Part shown: piece after piece, positions 7,606 through 16,697 of the stretch | Position numbering within the stretch: position 1 is the stretch's first letter | Layout of the letters: each line of letters begins with the position of its first letter | DNA from: an uncultured Bdellovibrio sp. | Lineage (GTDB): Bacteria; Bdellovibrionota; Bdellovibrionia; Bdellovibrionales; Bdellovibrionaceae | NCBI GenBank assembly: GCA_946480995.1 | Contig: CAMLMF010000002.1 | Coordinates: forward strand, 1-24,951 | Direction of reading: 5' to 3' | Length of the DNA: 24,951 bases | Made by a program: the position numbers and the translations under genes | The notes under the pieces: generated by a model | Told to the model about the DNA's origin: nothing | What the model saw: the letters and a program-made list of their open reading frames with translations, nothing else | Databases searched by the model: none

Positions 7606-7887
7606 TTACACAACTGGTGGGACTTTAAAAAGATTGCCGGCTTTTGCGGGCGCATTGGCGGTCATTTCTTCAGCAGTAAATTCTTGCTTTACGACGTCTT
7701 CGCGCCAAAAAGATTCAATCTCTGTCGGTGTTACCAGAGGTTCGACACCTTCTGTGTTGATTTTAGAAATCTGTTCAAAGTGATTGAGGGCTTTAGCCAA
7801 CTGAGTGCTGTACTCTTGGGCTTCTTCTTCGGTTATGTTTAAACGGGCGAGCTTGGCGATGTGCTCGATAGTTTTTTTATCAATCAC
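7606..7887 (-). CDS. gatC: Asp/Glu-tRNA(Asn/Gln) amidotransferase subunit C
   Basis: Small GatC subunit (93 residues) that wraps around GatA and stabilises the GatA-GatB interface. The family pattern is plain: IEHIAKLARLNITEEEA at the N-terminus, LNHFEQISKINTEGVEPL in the middle and the C-terminal LFKVPPVV. The start is GTG: AAGGAG lies 6 bases upstream and no ATG is available. It is the first gene of the gatCAB-ppx-DUF192 unit; its promoter must lie in the 133-base gap shared with the divergent ligA gene, but I cannot assign it firmly. Confidence 0.95.
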   Translation of the reverse strand: MIDKKTIEHIAKLARLNITEEEAQEYSTQLAKALNHFEQISKINTEGVEPLVTPTEIESFWREDVVKQEFTAEEMTANAPAKAGNLFKVPPVV

Positions 7888-7958
7888 GGTTTCTCCTTAG
7901 GCAGGAACTAGGTACTTTAAAAATACACAAGAACCATTCAGCTCGTCACCTTTTCTTT

Positions 7959-7999
7959 GTCCCAGCGCAGGATCTGACACTGTGCTGGACCTTTTTCTT
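7959..7999 (+). terminator. Terminator-like hairpin in the ligA leader
   Basis: GTCCCAGCGCAG (7959-7970) pairs with CTGTGCTGGAC (7980-7990) around a 9-base loop, with one G-U pair and one bulged base. CTTTTTCTT follows on the plus strand. No plus-strand gene ends here, because the neighbour on the left is divergent. It may be an attenuator in the ligA leader or an insulator against read-through from the gat promoter region. Structure seen; function inferred. Confidence 0.42.
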
Positions 8000-8011
8000 A
8001 AGACTCGTTAG

Positions 8012-10021
<2,010 letters not shown>

Positions 10022-10170
10022 GACAAACCTCCTCAAAAAAATAATTTTTATGAATTTGCGGGAAACTTCTACTATTCAACTTATTCAACAGGACTTGCTC
10101 TAGACATTTTTTTGAGCTGTTTTAGTTTCGAGATCTCGGCAACGAACGAATAGTTTCGATATTGTTTCAA

Positions 10171-10548
10171 TTATTGATCGACCGGCTTAGCAATTAACGG
10201 ATGCAACCTCTGCTCCATCTGTTTTTTTATTTTACCCCTCATCAAGTATGCAAATATGACGACAAGAAGAACTGTGCCTACTAGGATCCACAAGACAGCT
10301 TTGGGCTTCTTATTCTCCTTTGCTCGCTCGTAAGCAACCAAGACAACTTCGCTAGATAAATTTTCTTCCTTAACTTTGACTGCCATTCCTGGTTGAAACT
10401 CCCATTTTTCTCCGTCGGGAATTTCATTTTGGGGTGATGCTAGAATAATGAACGAATCCTTACGCTTCTTTGCCAGAACAGGCCGCCAAACATCCACCCC
10501 TTCGCCTAAAAGTTTCACATGTATAGTTAATACCGAATCGTTTTTCAC
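10171..10548 (-). CDS. Small protein with a C-terminal membrane helix, unknown function
   Basis: A 125-residue protein. Residues 1-70 form a compact soluble domain (IHVKLLGEGVDVWRPVLAKK, then WEFQPGMAVKV). It resembles a small uncharacterised bacterial family with a 'vkLLdEGtdVWRP' start and a 'WeFpPG' core; this is from memory, not a search. Residues about 84-105 are a membrane helix (VLWILVGTVLLVVIFAYLM) followed by RGKIKK, giving an N-out or tail-anchored topology. The start is GTG without a visible Shine-Dalgarno; its GTGA sequence lies 16 bases after the stop of a 55-codon reading frame (10565-10732), so coupled translation is plausible. No function can be assigned. Confidence 0.68.
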   Translation of the reverse strand: MKNDSVLTIHVKLLGEGVDVWRPVLAKKRKDSFIILASPQNEIPDGEKWEFQPGMAVKVKEENLSSEVVLVAYERAKENKKPKAVLWILVGTVLLVVIFAYLMRGKIKKQMEQRLHPLIAKPVDQ

Positions 10549-10564
10549 TTTGAAGCTATTCTTG

Positions 10565-10732
10565 TCATTGAGTTTCCCGCGGAGCGATCAACCAACGCTG
10601 ATCAGTTTCTTGTTTCGAAGAACAAAAAGACAAACTTAAGGCACAAACAAAAACGATCGCCGACAAAACCCAAAAGGCATCGACAGACGTAATAGGTATC
10701 ACCTCAGTTATTCTGTTTAAAAAATTTTTCAT
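10565..10732 (-). CDS. Hidden 55-residue membrane or lipoprotein candidate
   Basis: Short frame ATG to TGA encoding 55 residues. Residues 1-20 are polar, 21-36 are strongly hydrophobic (WVLSAIVFVCALSLSF) and lead to Cys37, and the end (SSKQETDQRWLIAPRETQ) is polar. This looks like a signal or anchor segment followed by a lipobox-like LSFC; phenylalanine before the cysteine is not canonical, so a simple membrane anchor is the alternative. The stop lies 16 bases before the GTG of the 125-residue membrane protein, and the gap between that gene and the histone terminator is otherwise empty. No Shine-Dalgarno is visible; an in-frame GTG at codon 11 is a possible later start. I do not recognise a family. 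Confidence 0.45.
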   Translation of the reverse strand: MKNFLNRITEVIPITSVDAFWVLSAIVFVCALSLSFCSSKQETDQRWLIAPRETQ

Positions 10733-10832
10733 CAATCTTTATAAACTAAAGTAAGTGTATAAAAAGGCAAGGAATACACCATTAACTAGACTCTGATTGC
10801 TTTTGTTTTGATTTATTTCTGTGGAGGCCTGT

Positions 10833-10871
10833 TAAAAAATAAAAAACCCACAGCCTCTTCGACTGTGGGTT
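10833..10871 (-). terminator. Rho-independent terminator of the histone gene
   Basis: On the minus strand a perfect 9-bp stem, AACCCACAG with CTGTGGGTT (10863-10871 and 10845-10853), encloses a 9-base loop and is followed by TTTTATTTTTT. It lies 46 bases after the histone stop codon and gives that gene a transcript of its own. The space from 10733 to 10832 shows nothing else that I can identify. Confidence 0.88.
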
Positions 10872-10916
10872 TCAAATTTAATTCGATCGGCGTGATTGGC
10901 GCCGCGACTTATCTAA

Positions 10917-11111
10917 TTAAAGGTGGTCGATAACGATATCGCGAGCCATTACAGTTTTGCGACCGTCAGCTTTCGCGCTCTCTACACCTTTCAAGCATAG
11001 TTGCTCGATAGCTTTGCTAAGAACGTCGATAGTCTCAGCTGAGGTGTTCATTTGACCTTTTTCTTTGATAAGTTTTTTTACTTTGCTAGTTACGACAAGT
11101 ACTTCTGCCAT
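10917..11111 (-). CDS. Bacterial histone, HBb (Bd0055) type
   Basis: Single histone-fold protein of 64 residues: short alpha1 (about 8-18, TSKVKKLIKEKG), long alpha2 (about 24-50), then Arg51-Lys52-Thr53 of the L2 loop and the Arg57-Asp58 pair at the start of alpha3 (VMARDIVIDHL). These are the residue patterns of archaeal and eukaryotic histone folds. No tail is present. From memory the sequence is nearly that of B. bacteriovorus Bd0055 (HBb). That protein has been published as an abundant chromatin component, with reports of both DNA bending by dimers and an end-on coating mode. A longer start exists 18 bases upstream (11129). But GGAGAGG lies 5 bases before the ATG at 11111, inside that extension, so the shorter form is the real one. 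Monocistronic, with its own terminator. Confidence 0.93.
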   Translation of the reverse strand: MAEVLVVTSKVKKLIKEKGQMNTSAETIDVLSKAIEQLCLKGVESAKADGRKTVMARDIVIDHL

Positions 11112-11179
11112 GATTACCTCTCCATCCATGTGTTTACCTGTAAAAGGTTTGCATAGGGGCCTTTAATTGACAATGGGAA

Positions 11180-11217
11180 ATCTTCTTGCGGCGCACTAAG
11201 TTGCGGCTTAAGAAGAT
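11180..11217 (-). terminator. Hairpin over the metallophosphoesterase stop codon
   Basis: On the minus strand ATCTTCTT (11210-11217) pairs with AAGAAGAT (11180-11187), and an inner CGCA/TGCG stem closes an ACTTAG loop. The gene's TAA stop is part of the hairpin. Only TTTCCC follows, so it is a weak intrinsic terminator or a 3'-end stabiliser. It also lies upstream of the histone gene, whose promoter must be in the same short gap; I could not place that promoter. Confidence 0.42.
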
Positions 11218-12674
11218 CGACCCGGATTTGTTAGGGGATCAGATTTGCCGTCCACGAAACGGAAAAGCTCAGCCTGACGAACGGGTGAGCCCTCTATCGG
11301 GGAAAGCCACACAAAGGTTTTCTGATCCAAAGGCTTTGTACACTCTACATCTAGGAACGCAGGCGACCAGCAGCCGCTATTTAGATGCTCCACCGAACCG
11401 ATCATTTCATGACGGGTGTGATGAGTGTGTCCAAAAACGATGCGCTGAACCTTCGTGATGGCACTGGCCATCGCCAACACCCTGTCGTCAGGTTCTTTGT
11501 AACCCGAAACTAAAGAGGTCACAGACTTACTGTAAAACAGGAAGAACGGAAGCAGTAAAAACAGGGGAACAAACGCCCAGAAAAACGAAATATTGTAAAC
11601 TGAACGAACAAAGACCATCAGTTGAAAGATTAAAAAGAAGGCAATAAAGATAATAAACGCACGGTCCAACCAAAGCTCCCGTGCTAACAAAAACGGATTG
11701 CTCGCCGCCGGAGCCACAAACAATTCTTTTAGCTCCCGAACCATACGTGGCTCTGCATTTGCTTTTTCAGCAATAAATGAAACGCGGTCTTCGATTTTTA
11801 GCGGATTGCGAATAGGTGACGCCAAGCGATCAAAGAAAGAATGCAGCAACGTAATCACCGAACCCCAAAACCAGGTGAACACCAAGCCGGGTTGCGCCTT
11901 CGCCACATATTTAAAAAAGAATTTAATATATTGAGGCAAGGTCATGATGTAATTCGTGTCGACATGGGGATTGAAAAATCCCATGCCGTTCATAATATAA
12001 CGACACGCAAGGTTTCCAAACGGTAACTTCAAAGAGACAAAGTTGTACCCGCGCACAAACGGATTGATCGGGTCCTCACACATACAATAGGGATCATATT
12101 GATTGCCATGTTCGATCAACGTGTCTTGGTTACTGATATAAAACCACTCTGCAAAACGAGCATGGTGCTTTTTGTCTTCTGGCAGTGCCAAGTGACGATG
12201 GATCTCTTCTTGGACTTCAGGAAAATGCAGCTCCAAATCGTGATTCCCGATGACAAACACCACGCGATTGCCACGCATTAAAAATTCACGCAACGCACGC
12301 ACGAATTCGGCATGGTCTTTTAAGATCACCTCAATTTTAAAGCGAGAGCGTTCTTCCCGCGGGAAAAGTCCACGGCGTTTTTCTAAAAGGCCCACGCGAA
12401 AAACGGGCTCATCGGGCAATCGCATGACACTGTCGAAATCAAAAATATCTCCGTTCAGCACCAATTCTACGGGTGATCCCTGCGCCTTTTCTTCTGTGTG
12501 CTTTAAGAACGTTTCAAAAACGTCATCAAAGAAGAACTCGCGAGTTTTAAACTTTTTCCACAACGGAAAACGCACGCGCACGGGTTCTGCCTCTGTCAGA
12601 TGCAGATCACTAATAATCGCGGTGTGTGAAGCGACTCTAAAATCAGGAACTGGTTGCGAAAAAGAAGTGGGCAA
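11208..12674 (-). CDS. Metallophosphoesterase with an inserted membrane hairpin
   Basis: Calcineurin-like metallophosphoesterase with all five metal-ligand blocks: DLH (Asp23, His25), GD (Asp76 in LNGDIFD), GNHD (144-146), His189 (IEHGNQYD) and GHTH (415-418). Between blocks four and five sits a long insert of about 220 residues that holds two adjacent membrane helices, about 338-358 and 364-382, and perhaps a third hydrophobic stretch near 265-280. The catalytic part would thus be folded around a membrane anchor. Such LpxH-like enzymes cleave pyrophosphate or phosphodiester bonds in lipids or nucleotides; the substrate here is unknown. The start is TTG: GGGAGG lies 5 bases upstream and no ATG is nearby. 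It faces murD head to head, with only 17 bases between the start codons. Confidence 0.85.
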   Translation of the reverse strand: MPTSFSQPVPDFRVASHTAIISDLHLTEAEPVRVRFPLWKKFKTREFFFDDVFETFLKHTEEKAQGSPVELVLNGDIFDFDSVMRLPDEPVFRVGLLEKRRGLFPREERSRFKIEVILKDHAEFVRALREFLMRGNRVVFVIGNHDLELHFPEVQEEIHRHLALPEDKKHHARFAEWFYISNQDTLIEHGNQYDPYCMCEDPINPFVRGYNFVSLKLPFGNLACRYIMNGMGFFNPHVDTNYIMTLPQYIKFFFKYVAKAQPGLVFTWFWGSVITLLHSFFDRLASPIRNPLKIEDRVSFIAEKANAEPRMVRELKELFVAPAASNPFLLARELWLDRAFIIFIAFFLIFQLMVFVRSVYNISFFWAFVPLFLLLPFFLFYSKSVTSLVSGYKEPDDRVLAMASAITKVQRIVFGHTHHTRHEMIGSVEHLNSGCWSPAFLDVECTKPLDQKTFVWLSPIEGSPVRQAELFRFVDGKSDPLTNPGRSS

Positions 12675-12691
12675 ATGTTCCTCCCAAGAAT

Positions 12692-14008
12692 ATGATCGTG
12701 CAGATGAACGAATATATCAAGAACCTGAAAACACCAATTGCAATTGTCGGGATGGGAAAAAGCGGTGAGGCCGCGCAACGCCTGCTTTTAGCCGTGGGTG
12801 TTTCGTCAGACTTAGTCCTCACATTTGATGGAAAGTTAGCGTCTGCTAAATATAGCGATCCAGAAACAATGATGAGCCAAGCTAAACCACAAACTTTAGT
12901 GGTTTCCCCAGGGGTTCCTTTAGCGTCCGAATGGATTCAGAAAGCCAAAAAAAGTGGCGTGACTATTACCAGCGAAGTTTCTTTAGCCTGCTCGTGCTTA
13001 ACGACGGAACGCCTGATCGGCGTCACGGGTTCCGTAGGCAAAAGCACCACTGTTTCCTTACTGGGTGCGGGGCTTGAGGCCTTCTCAAAAACTGCCTTTG
13101 TCGGAGGAAACTTAGGTTTTCCTTTTGCGGCCTACGCGGCTGACGTTATTCAGGGGTCGCGCAAACCTGCTGACTGGGTCGTCTTAGAACTTTCAAGTTA
13201 TCAGCTAGAAAACTGCGAAAACCTCAGCTTAGATTTTTCAGCGATTACTTACTTAACTTCAAACCATCTTGAGCGTTACGACAGCCTAGAGCACTATTAC
13301 CAAACTAAGTGGAATATTCTTGGGCGTACAAAACAGAAAATGTTTTTAAACTCTGAAGGTGGCGATTTAATTGAGTATTCTAAAAACAAAGATAAAAGCG
13401 AACAGGTTGAGATCGTCAGAAGATCCGACGCCAAGCTTGCAAGCTTGCACTTAGAAAACGCTTTGCTTATTGGTCAGCACAATCAAGACAACTTAGCCTT
13501 GGCCTCGTCGTTGGCTCTTGCCGCGGGCTGGCCGCTAACTGCGATTGAGGGCATGAAAACCTTTAAAGGCTTAGCGCATCGCCTAGAAAATATGGGCGAG
13601 CTTAAAGGCATTCGCTTTATCAACGACAGCAAAGCCACCGCTATGGACAGCGTTCTTATTGCCGCAACCGCTGCCTACGATACGTTGAAAAATAATGGAA
13701 AGCTGTGGTTGCTTTTAGGTGGTAAAGATAAAAATTTGCCGTGGCAGGATTTAGGCGTTTTAAATAAATTCAAAAATATCGAATTTATTTTCTTTGGCGA
13801 ATGTCGTGCTATCGCACAACAAAAATCCTTATTGCAGGGTCGTTCTTTCGCGCAGCTTAAGGAAGCTTTAGATTATTCTTTTAACGAAGCCAATGTTCAC
13901 GACACGGTTTTACTAAGTCCCGGCGGCACAAGTTTAGACGAATTTAAATCTTTTGAAGATCGCGGGAATTTCTTTAAAAAGTCTGTAGAAGAATTTACGA
14001 AGACGTAA
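12692..14008 (+). CDS. murD: UDP-N-acetylmuramoyl-L-alanine--D-glutamate ligase
   Basis: Cytoplasmic Mur ligase that adds D-Glu to UDP-MurNAc-L-Ala. Domain 1: IAIVGMGKSGEAA and VVSPGVP (71-76). Domain 2: the ATP loop GVTGSVGKSTT (110-120; most MurD have N where V115 stands), LELSSYQLE, and NHLERYDSLEHYYQTKW with the lysine expected to be carbamylated. Domain 3: FINDSKATAMDS, LLLGGKDKNL and LSPGGTSLDEFKSFEDRG (usual form SPACAS). At 438 residues it is full length. An alternative ATG at 12704 (MNEYIK) is possible, and no clear Shine-Dalgarno favours either. It sits outside a division-cell-wall cluster, and its promoter must overlap the coding sequence of the divergent phosphoesterase. It ends 2 bases from the stop of the convergent 740-residue gene. 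Confidence 0.95.
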   Translation: MIVQMNEYIKNLKTPIAIVGMGKSGEAAQRLLLAVGVSSDLVLTFDGKLASAKYSDPETMMSQAKPQTLVVSPGVPLASEWIQKAKKSGVTITSEVSLACSCLTTERLIGVTGSVGKSTTVSLLGAGLEAFSKTAFVGGNLGFPFAAYAADVIQGSRKPADWVVLELSSYQLENCENLSLDFSAITYLTSNHLERYDSLEHYYQTKWNILGRTKQKMFLNSEGGDLIEYSKNKDKSEQVEIVRRSDAKLASLHLENALLIGQHNQDNLALASSLALAAGWPLTAIEGMKTFKGLAHRLENMGELKGIRFINDSKATAMDSVLIAATAAYDTLKNNGKLWLLLGGKDKNLPWQDLGVLNKFKNIEFIFFGECRAIAQQKSLLQGRSFAQLKEALDYSFNEANVHDTVLLSPGGTSLDEFKSFEDRGNFFKKSVEEFTKT

Positions 14009-14010
14009 AT

Positions 14011-16233
14011 CTATTCGCGGAATTGCAACACCGACAAAGAGTTCGCATCCACCGGAATCACGCGGGAATACATTTTCTGCGTGCGCGCACCTAAGACCAC
14101 CACTTCGTGCGTGTCTTCAGGCACATTGTATAAAATAAACCCACCACCTGCGATGCCTTTGCGATTCTGCAAAATGCGCCCTTGCATATCAAAGTACACG
14201 ATGTGGCGCGGTTCAAAGTTATCGTAAGCTGCTAAATAAACTTCAAAGTCTTCATCCGGAACGAAGCCCACCACGATCCCGGCACTAGCAGGGTCATCGA
14301 TACGCAAGTAAGACTTGATTGAATTTAACCAAGTCCATTGCACCAACGGCACGTGGATATATGCATCACTGTCGTTGTATAAATATCTCGCCGACACATA
14401 ATCAACTTTTTCTGGCTGGACACGCATCATGCCCAGGCGATTCACATTCGGCAAAGTCACCGTCGCAACACCTGATTTAACTTCCAGATCAGAGCTTAAG
14501 CTTTGCATTGTGACATTTGCAGGTTGCGCTTCACCACTGAAGGCATCATACACTCTCAGCGGAACAGATTCTTTTTTGATCGTGGATTCAATATCACCTT
14601 GAGCGACAGAACCTTCTTCAACCAATACATTTTGATATCCCAGAATCGAGTCCGCACGGGTCGCTAGCAACGAATGAAATCCAGGATCCACATCTATGAA
14701 AGCGTACAATCCATTGTCACTGGTCACTTTAAGGTTCGGATCAGGTAACATGAATTGATTAAAATATATCGGTTGAGCACTTGGATCTGATTCAATACCC
14801 ACATCAATGCCCGCAAGGTCTTTGCCATCCTGACTGATGCGACCCCAGATCACCGTCGGAGCACCTTCATAAGACATTTGTCGTTGTTGTGAAATAATAT
14901 CCTGCAAAGCATTGATCATGCCTTCAGGATAAAGTTGTGATTTAAATTCTTTGCCCGAAATAACAATCGCCGCCGTTTGCAAATGTTTCGGAGCTGCCGC
15001 ACGCATAATCGTGCTTGAACCCTTCGTCACATTATCCATGGCAACAAGACCATCTTTTTTTACGGAAACTTCGCTTGCCCCTTTAACAAAGGTCACGCGG
15101 GCTTGGGCCGGGGCAGAATCATTTGCTTTTGAATTATATGCCCCCGCAATACTTCCCGCAAAAGCAGGGTGGGGTTCAATACGAATCTTCGGACCTTGCA
15201 AAGCTTTCGTTGAGGTCGCCGTGATGCGATTCAAACGAACAGATCCTTCGCCTAAAGTTTTACCTTCTTTATTTACTAAGCGGGCAATCACGGTTCCGGT
15301 CGCATCTTCAATGTCTATATTATAAAGACCTTGTTGCAAATCCACGCGACCAAGCTCTTTTAAGATGCCTTCGTCACTGCGACGAACTTCGATATGATGT
15401 TCATTCGTTACTGCCAGACCACCTGTGATTTCTAAAGGACCGACTAAAGAAAGTCCACCGCTCGGGCGCTGTGATGGATCGACAGAGGCCATTGATGGCA
15501 TAAAGCCAGGTGTTTCGTCGCCTTTTTCGCTTAAGCTTTGTCCATAGTCATCGCCTTGACTAGGCGGCTCGCTATTCGGTGTCCTACGCATCACTTGTGC
15601 CTGCGGCACTTCGCGCGTGGTTCGTCCGAAGGAATCCGTCGACGCCACATAGACTGGTGATTTTGTCGCAGCCGGAGCAAGAGCTCCTGATTTTTCTAAA
15701 ACTTCTTGGGCAAGATCTGACCAAGTTTTACCTTGCCAGTTTTCACCTAAAACTTCGCTGCGTCTTTGCGCTTCTTGTAAACGCAAAGCTTGCGTACGCG
15801 GAAGTTGTTCCACCCATGAGTTATCCACAACTTCTTCAACAGGTTGTTGCGCTTGCATTGTGTAACTGCGATCGGCAGAAGGAGAAGATGCTACTGACAA
15901 TGTTTCTACATTTTTTTGCAGAACCATTTCCGGCAATTCATATTTTGTCACATACAGAGGTAAAGATGTTTTTTGCAAAGCCAAATCAAGGGGTTTGATT
16001 TTTTCAAAGTGCGCCCACTCGTCAGAAGTTTTTTCTGATTCTAATAGTTCTTCGAAGGCAATATGCGGTGGGGAATTTTTTTGTGCTTTGATTGTCAGCG
16101 CTTCGTAAATAGGAACAAACTTCAAGCCACCCAGTGGGCTTGACCAGCAAAAGCACAGAGCTATTACTGCCAGCGGTAAGAACCGTTGGAGTCGCATTCC
16201 TTGCAACCGACACCTCTTTAAAAGAATAGTCAT
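14011..16233 (-). CDS. Large secreted protein of unknown function with beta-sandwich-like repeats
   Basis: A 740-residue protein of no family that I know. A signal peptide (MRLQRFLPLAVIALCFCWSS) starts at codon 13. AAGAGG lies 6 bases before a TTG at codon 10, so the true start may be 16206 (TTG) or 16197 (ATG). Residues about 40-240 are low-complexity and Gln/Ser/Pro-rich. From about 265 on there are at least three beta-rich modules. One is near 265-335 (LEITGGLAVT...YNIDIEDATGTVIARL). One is near 460-545, close to carboxypeptidase-regulatory or transthyretin-like folds (TVIWGRISQDGKDLAGIDVGI, then TSDNGLYAFIDVDPGFHSLLA). One is the C-terminal part (VYFDMQGRILQNRKGIAGGGF). It follows a small lipoprotein gene and the transaldolase gene. 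Periplasmic or surface location is likely; a role in surface structure is a guess. Confidence 0.7.
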   Translation of the reverse strand: MTILLKRCRLQGMRLQRFLPLAVIALCFCWSSPLGGLKFVPIYEALTIKAQKNSPPHIAFEELLESEKTSDEWAHFEKIKPLDLALQKTSLPLYVTKYELPEMVLQKNVETLSVASSPSADRSYTMQAQQPVEEVVDNSWVEQLPRTQALRLQEAQRRSEVLGENWQGKTWSDLAQEVLEKSGALAPAATKSPVYVASTDSFGRTTREVPQAQVMRRTPNSEPPSQGDDYGQSLSEKGDETPGFMPSMASVDPSQRPSGGLSLVGPLEITGGLAVTNEHHIEVRRSDEGILKELGRVDLQQGLYNIDIEDATGTVIARLVNKEGKTLGEGSVRLNRITATSTKALQGPKIRIEPHPAFAGSIAGAYNSKANDSAPAQARVTFVKGASEVSVKKDGLVAMDNVTKGSSTIMRAAAPKHLQTAAIVISGKEFKSQLYPEGMINALQDIISQQRQMSYEGAPTVIWGRISQDGKDLAGIDVGIESDPSAQPIYFNQFMLPDPNLKVTSDNGLYAFIDVDPGFHSLLATRADSILGYQNVLVEEGSVAQGDIESTIKKESVPLRVYDAFSGEAQPANVTMQSLSSDLEVKSGVATVTLPNVNRLGMMRVQPEKVDYVSARYLYNDSDAYIHVPLVQWTWLNSIKSYLRIDDPASAGIVVGFVPDEDFEVYLAAYDNFEPRHIVYFDMQGRILQNRKGIAGGGFILYNVPEDTHEVVVLGARTQKMYSRVIPVDANSLSVLQFRE

Positions 16234-16256
16234 TTTTGACTACTCTCTCACAGTAT

Positions 16257-16697
16257 TTAGAAGGATCTGAAGTCGTCAATCACGTTACGATTGTCGCGAC
16301 TTTGGTTAAGCGCAATGCGGATCTTTTCCGCTATCACAGCGGCTCTGTCGTCGTCGCGTTCAACTTGTTCAAAGCCACCTTCGGGCGTGCGACCTTCGAC
16401 TAGCACCTGGACCTGGACATCGTAAGGACGACGGTCGCCAAGAACTGTAACCATCGTATAATAGCGCTCGCGCACCATATCCATTTTTTCTAGGGCCTTA
16501 TTTTTACGATCGTAATATTTCGAAAGGATTTCGCGGCCATTTTGACTGACACCGCGAGGCTCGCCGATGACGATAGTGATCACGCGGCGAGTTTCAGAAA
16601 GGCTTAACGGAGTTTCGCGTAAGAAAACCCCTCCGGTCTGGCAACCAGACAAAAGAAGGGCTATCCACAAAAAGATTAATCTGAAGGTCCTAGTCAT
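16257..16697 (-). CDS. Small predicted outer-membrane lipoprotein, unknown function
   Basis: Lipoprotein signal with a classic lipobox LLSGC (Cys19); the next residue is Gln, which favours outer-membrane sorting. The mature part (about 128 residues) has an RRVITIVIGEPRG stretch, a charged helix (LSKYYDRKNKALEKMDMVRERYY), beta-like YDVQVQVLVEGRT and a C-terminal charged helix. I do not recognise the family. Its ATG shares one base with the transaldolase stop (TAATG), so translation is coupled, and the 740-residue secreted protein follows. The pair of envelope proteins after a sugar-phosphate enzyme is probably an operon of convenience. Confidence 0.75.
   Translation of the reverse strand: MTRTFRLIFLWIALLLSGCQTGGVFLRETPLSLSETRRVITIVIGEPRGVSQNGREILSKYYDRKNKALEKMDMVRERYYTMVTVLGDRRPYDVQVQVLVEGRTPEGGFEQVERDDDRAAVIAEKIRIALNQSRDNRNVIDDFRSF

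Noticed and set aside
10022..10170. Inverted repeat CGAGATCTCG and AT hairpins between ligA and the small membrane protein
   Set aside because: Stems are only 5 bp and no U-run follows in either direction; not enough to call a terminator or site.
16022..16279. An 85-residue minus-strand frame around the start of the 740-residue gene
   Set aside because: It lies in another frame over the signal peptide of the larger gene and the end of the lipoprotein, and has no recognisable feature.
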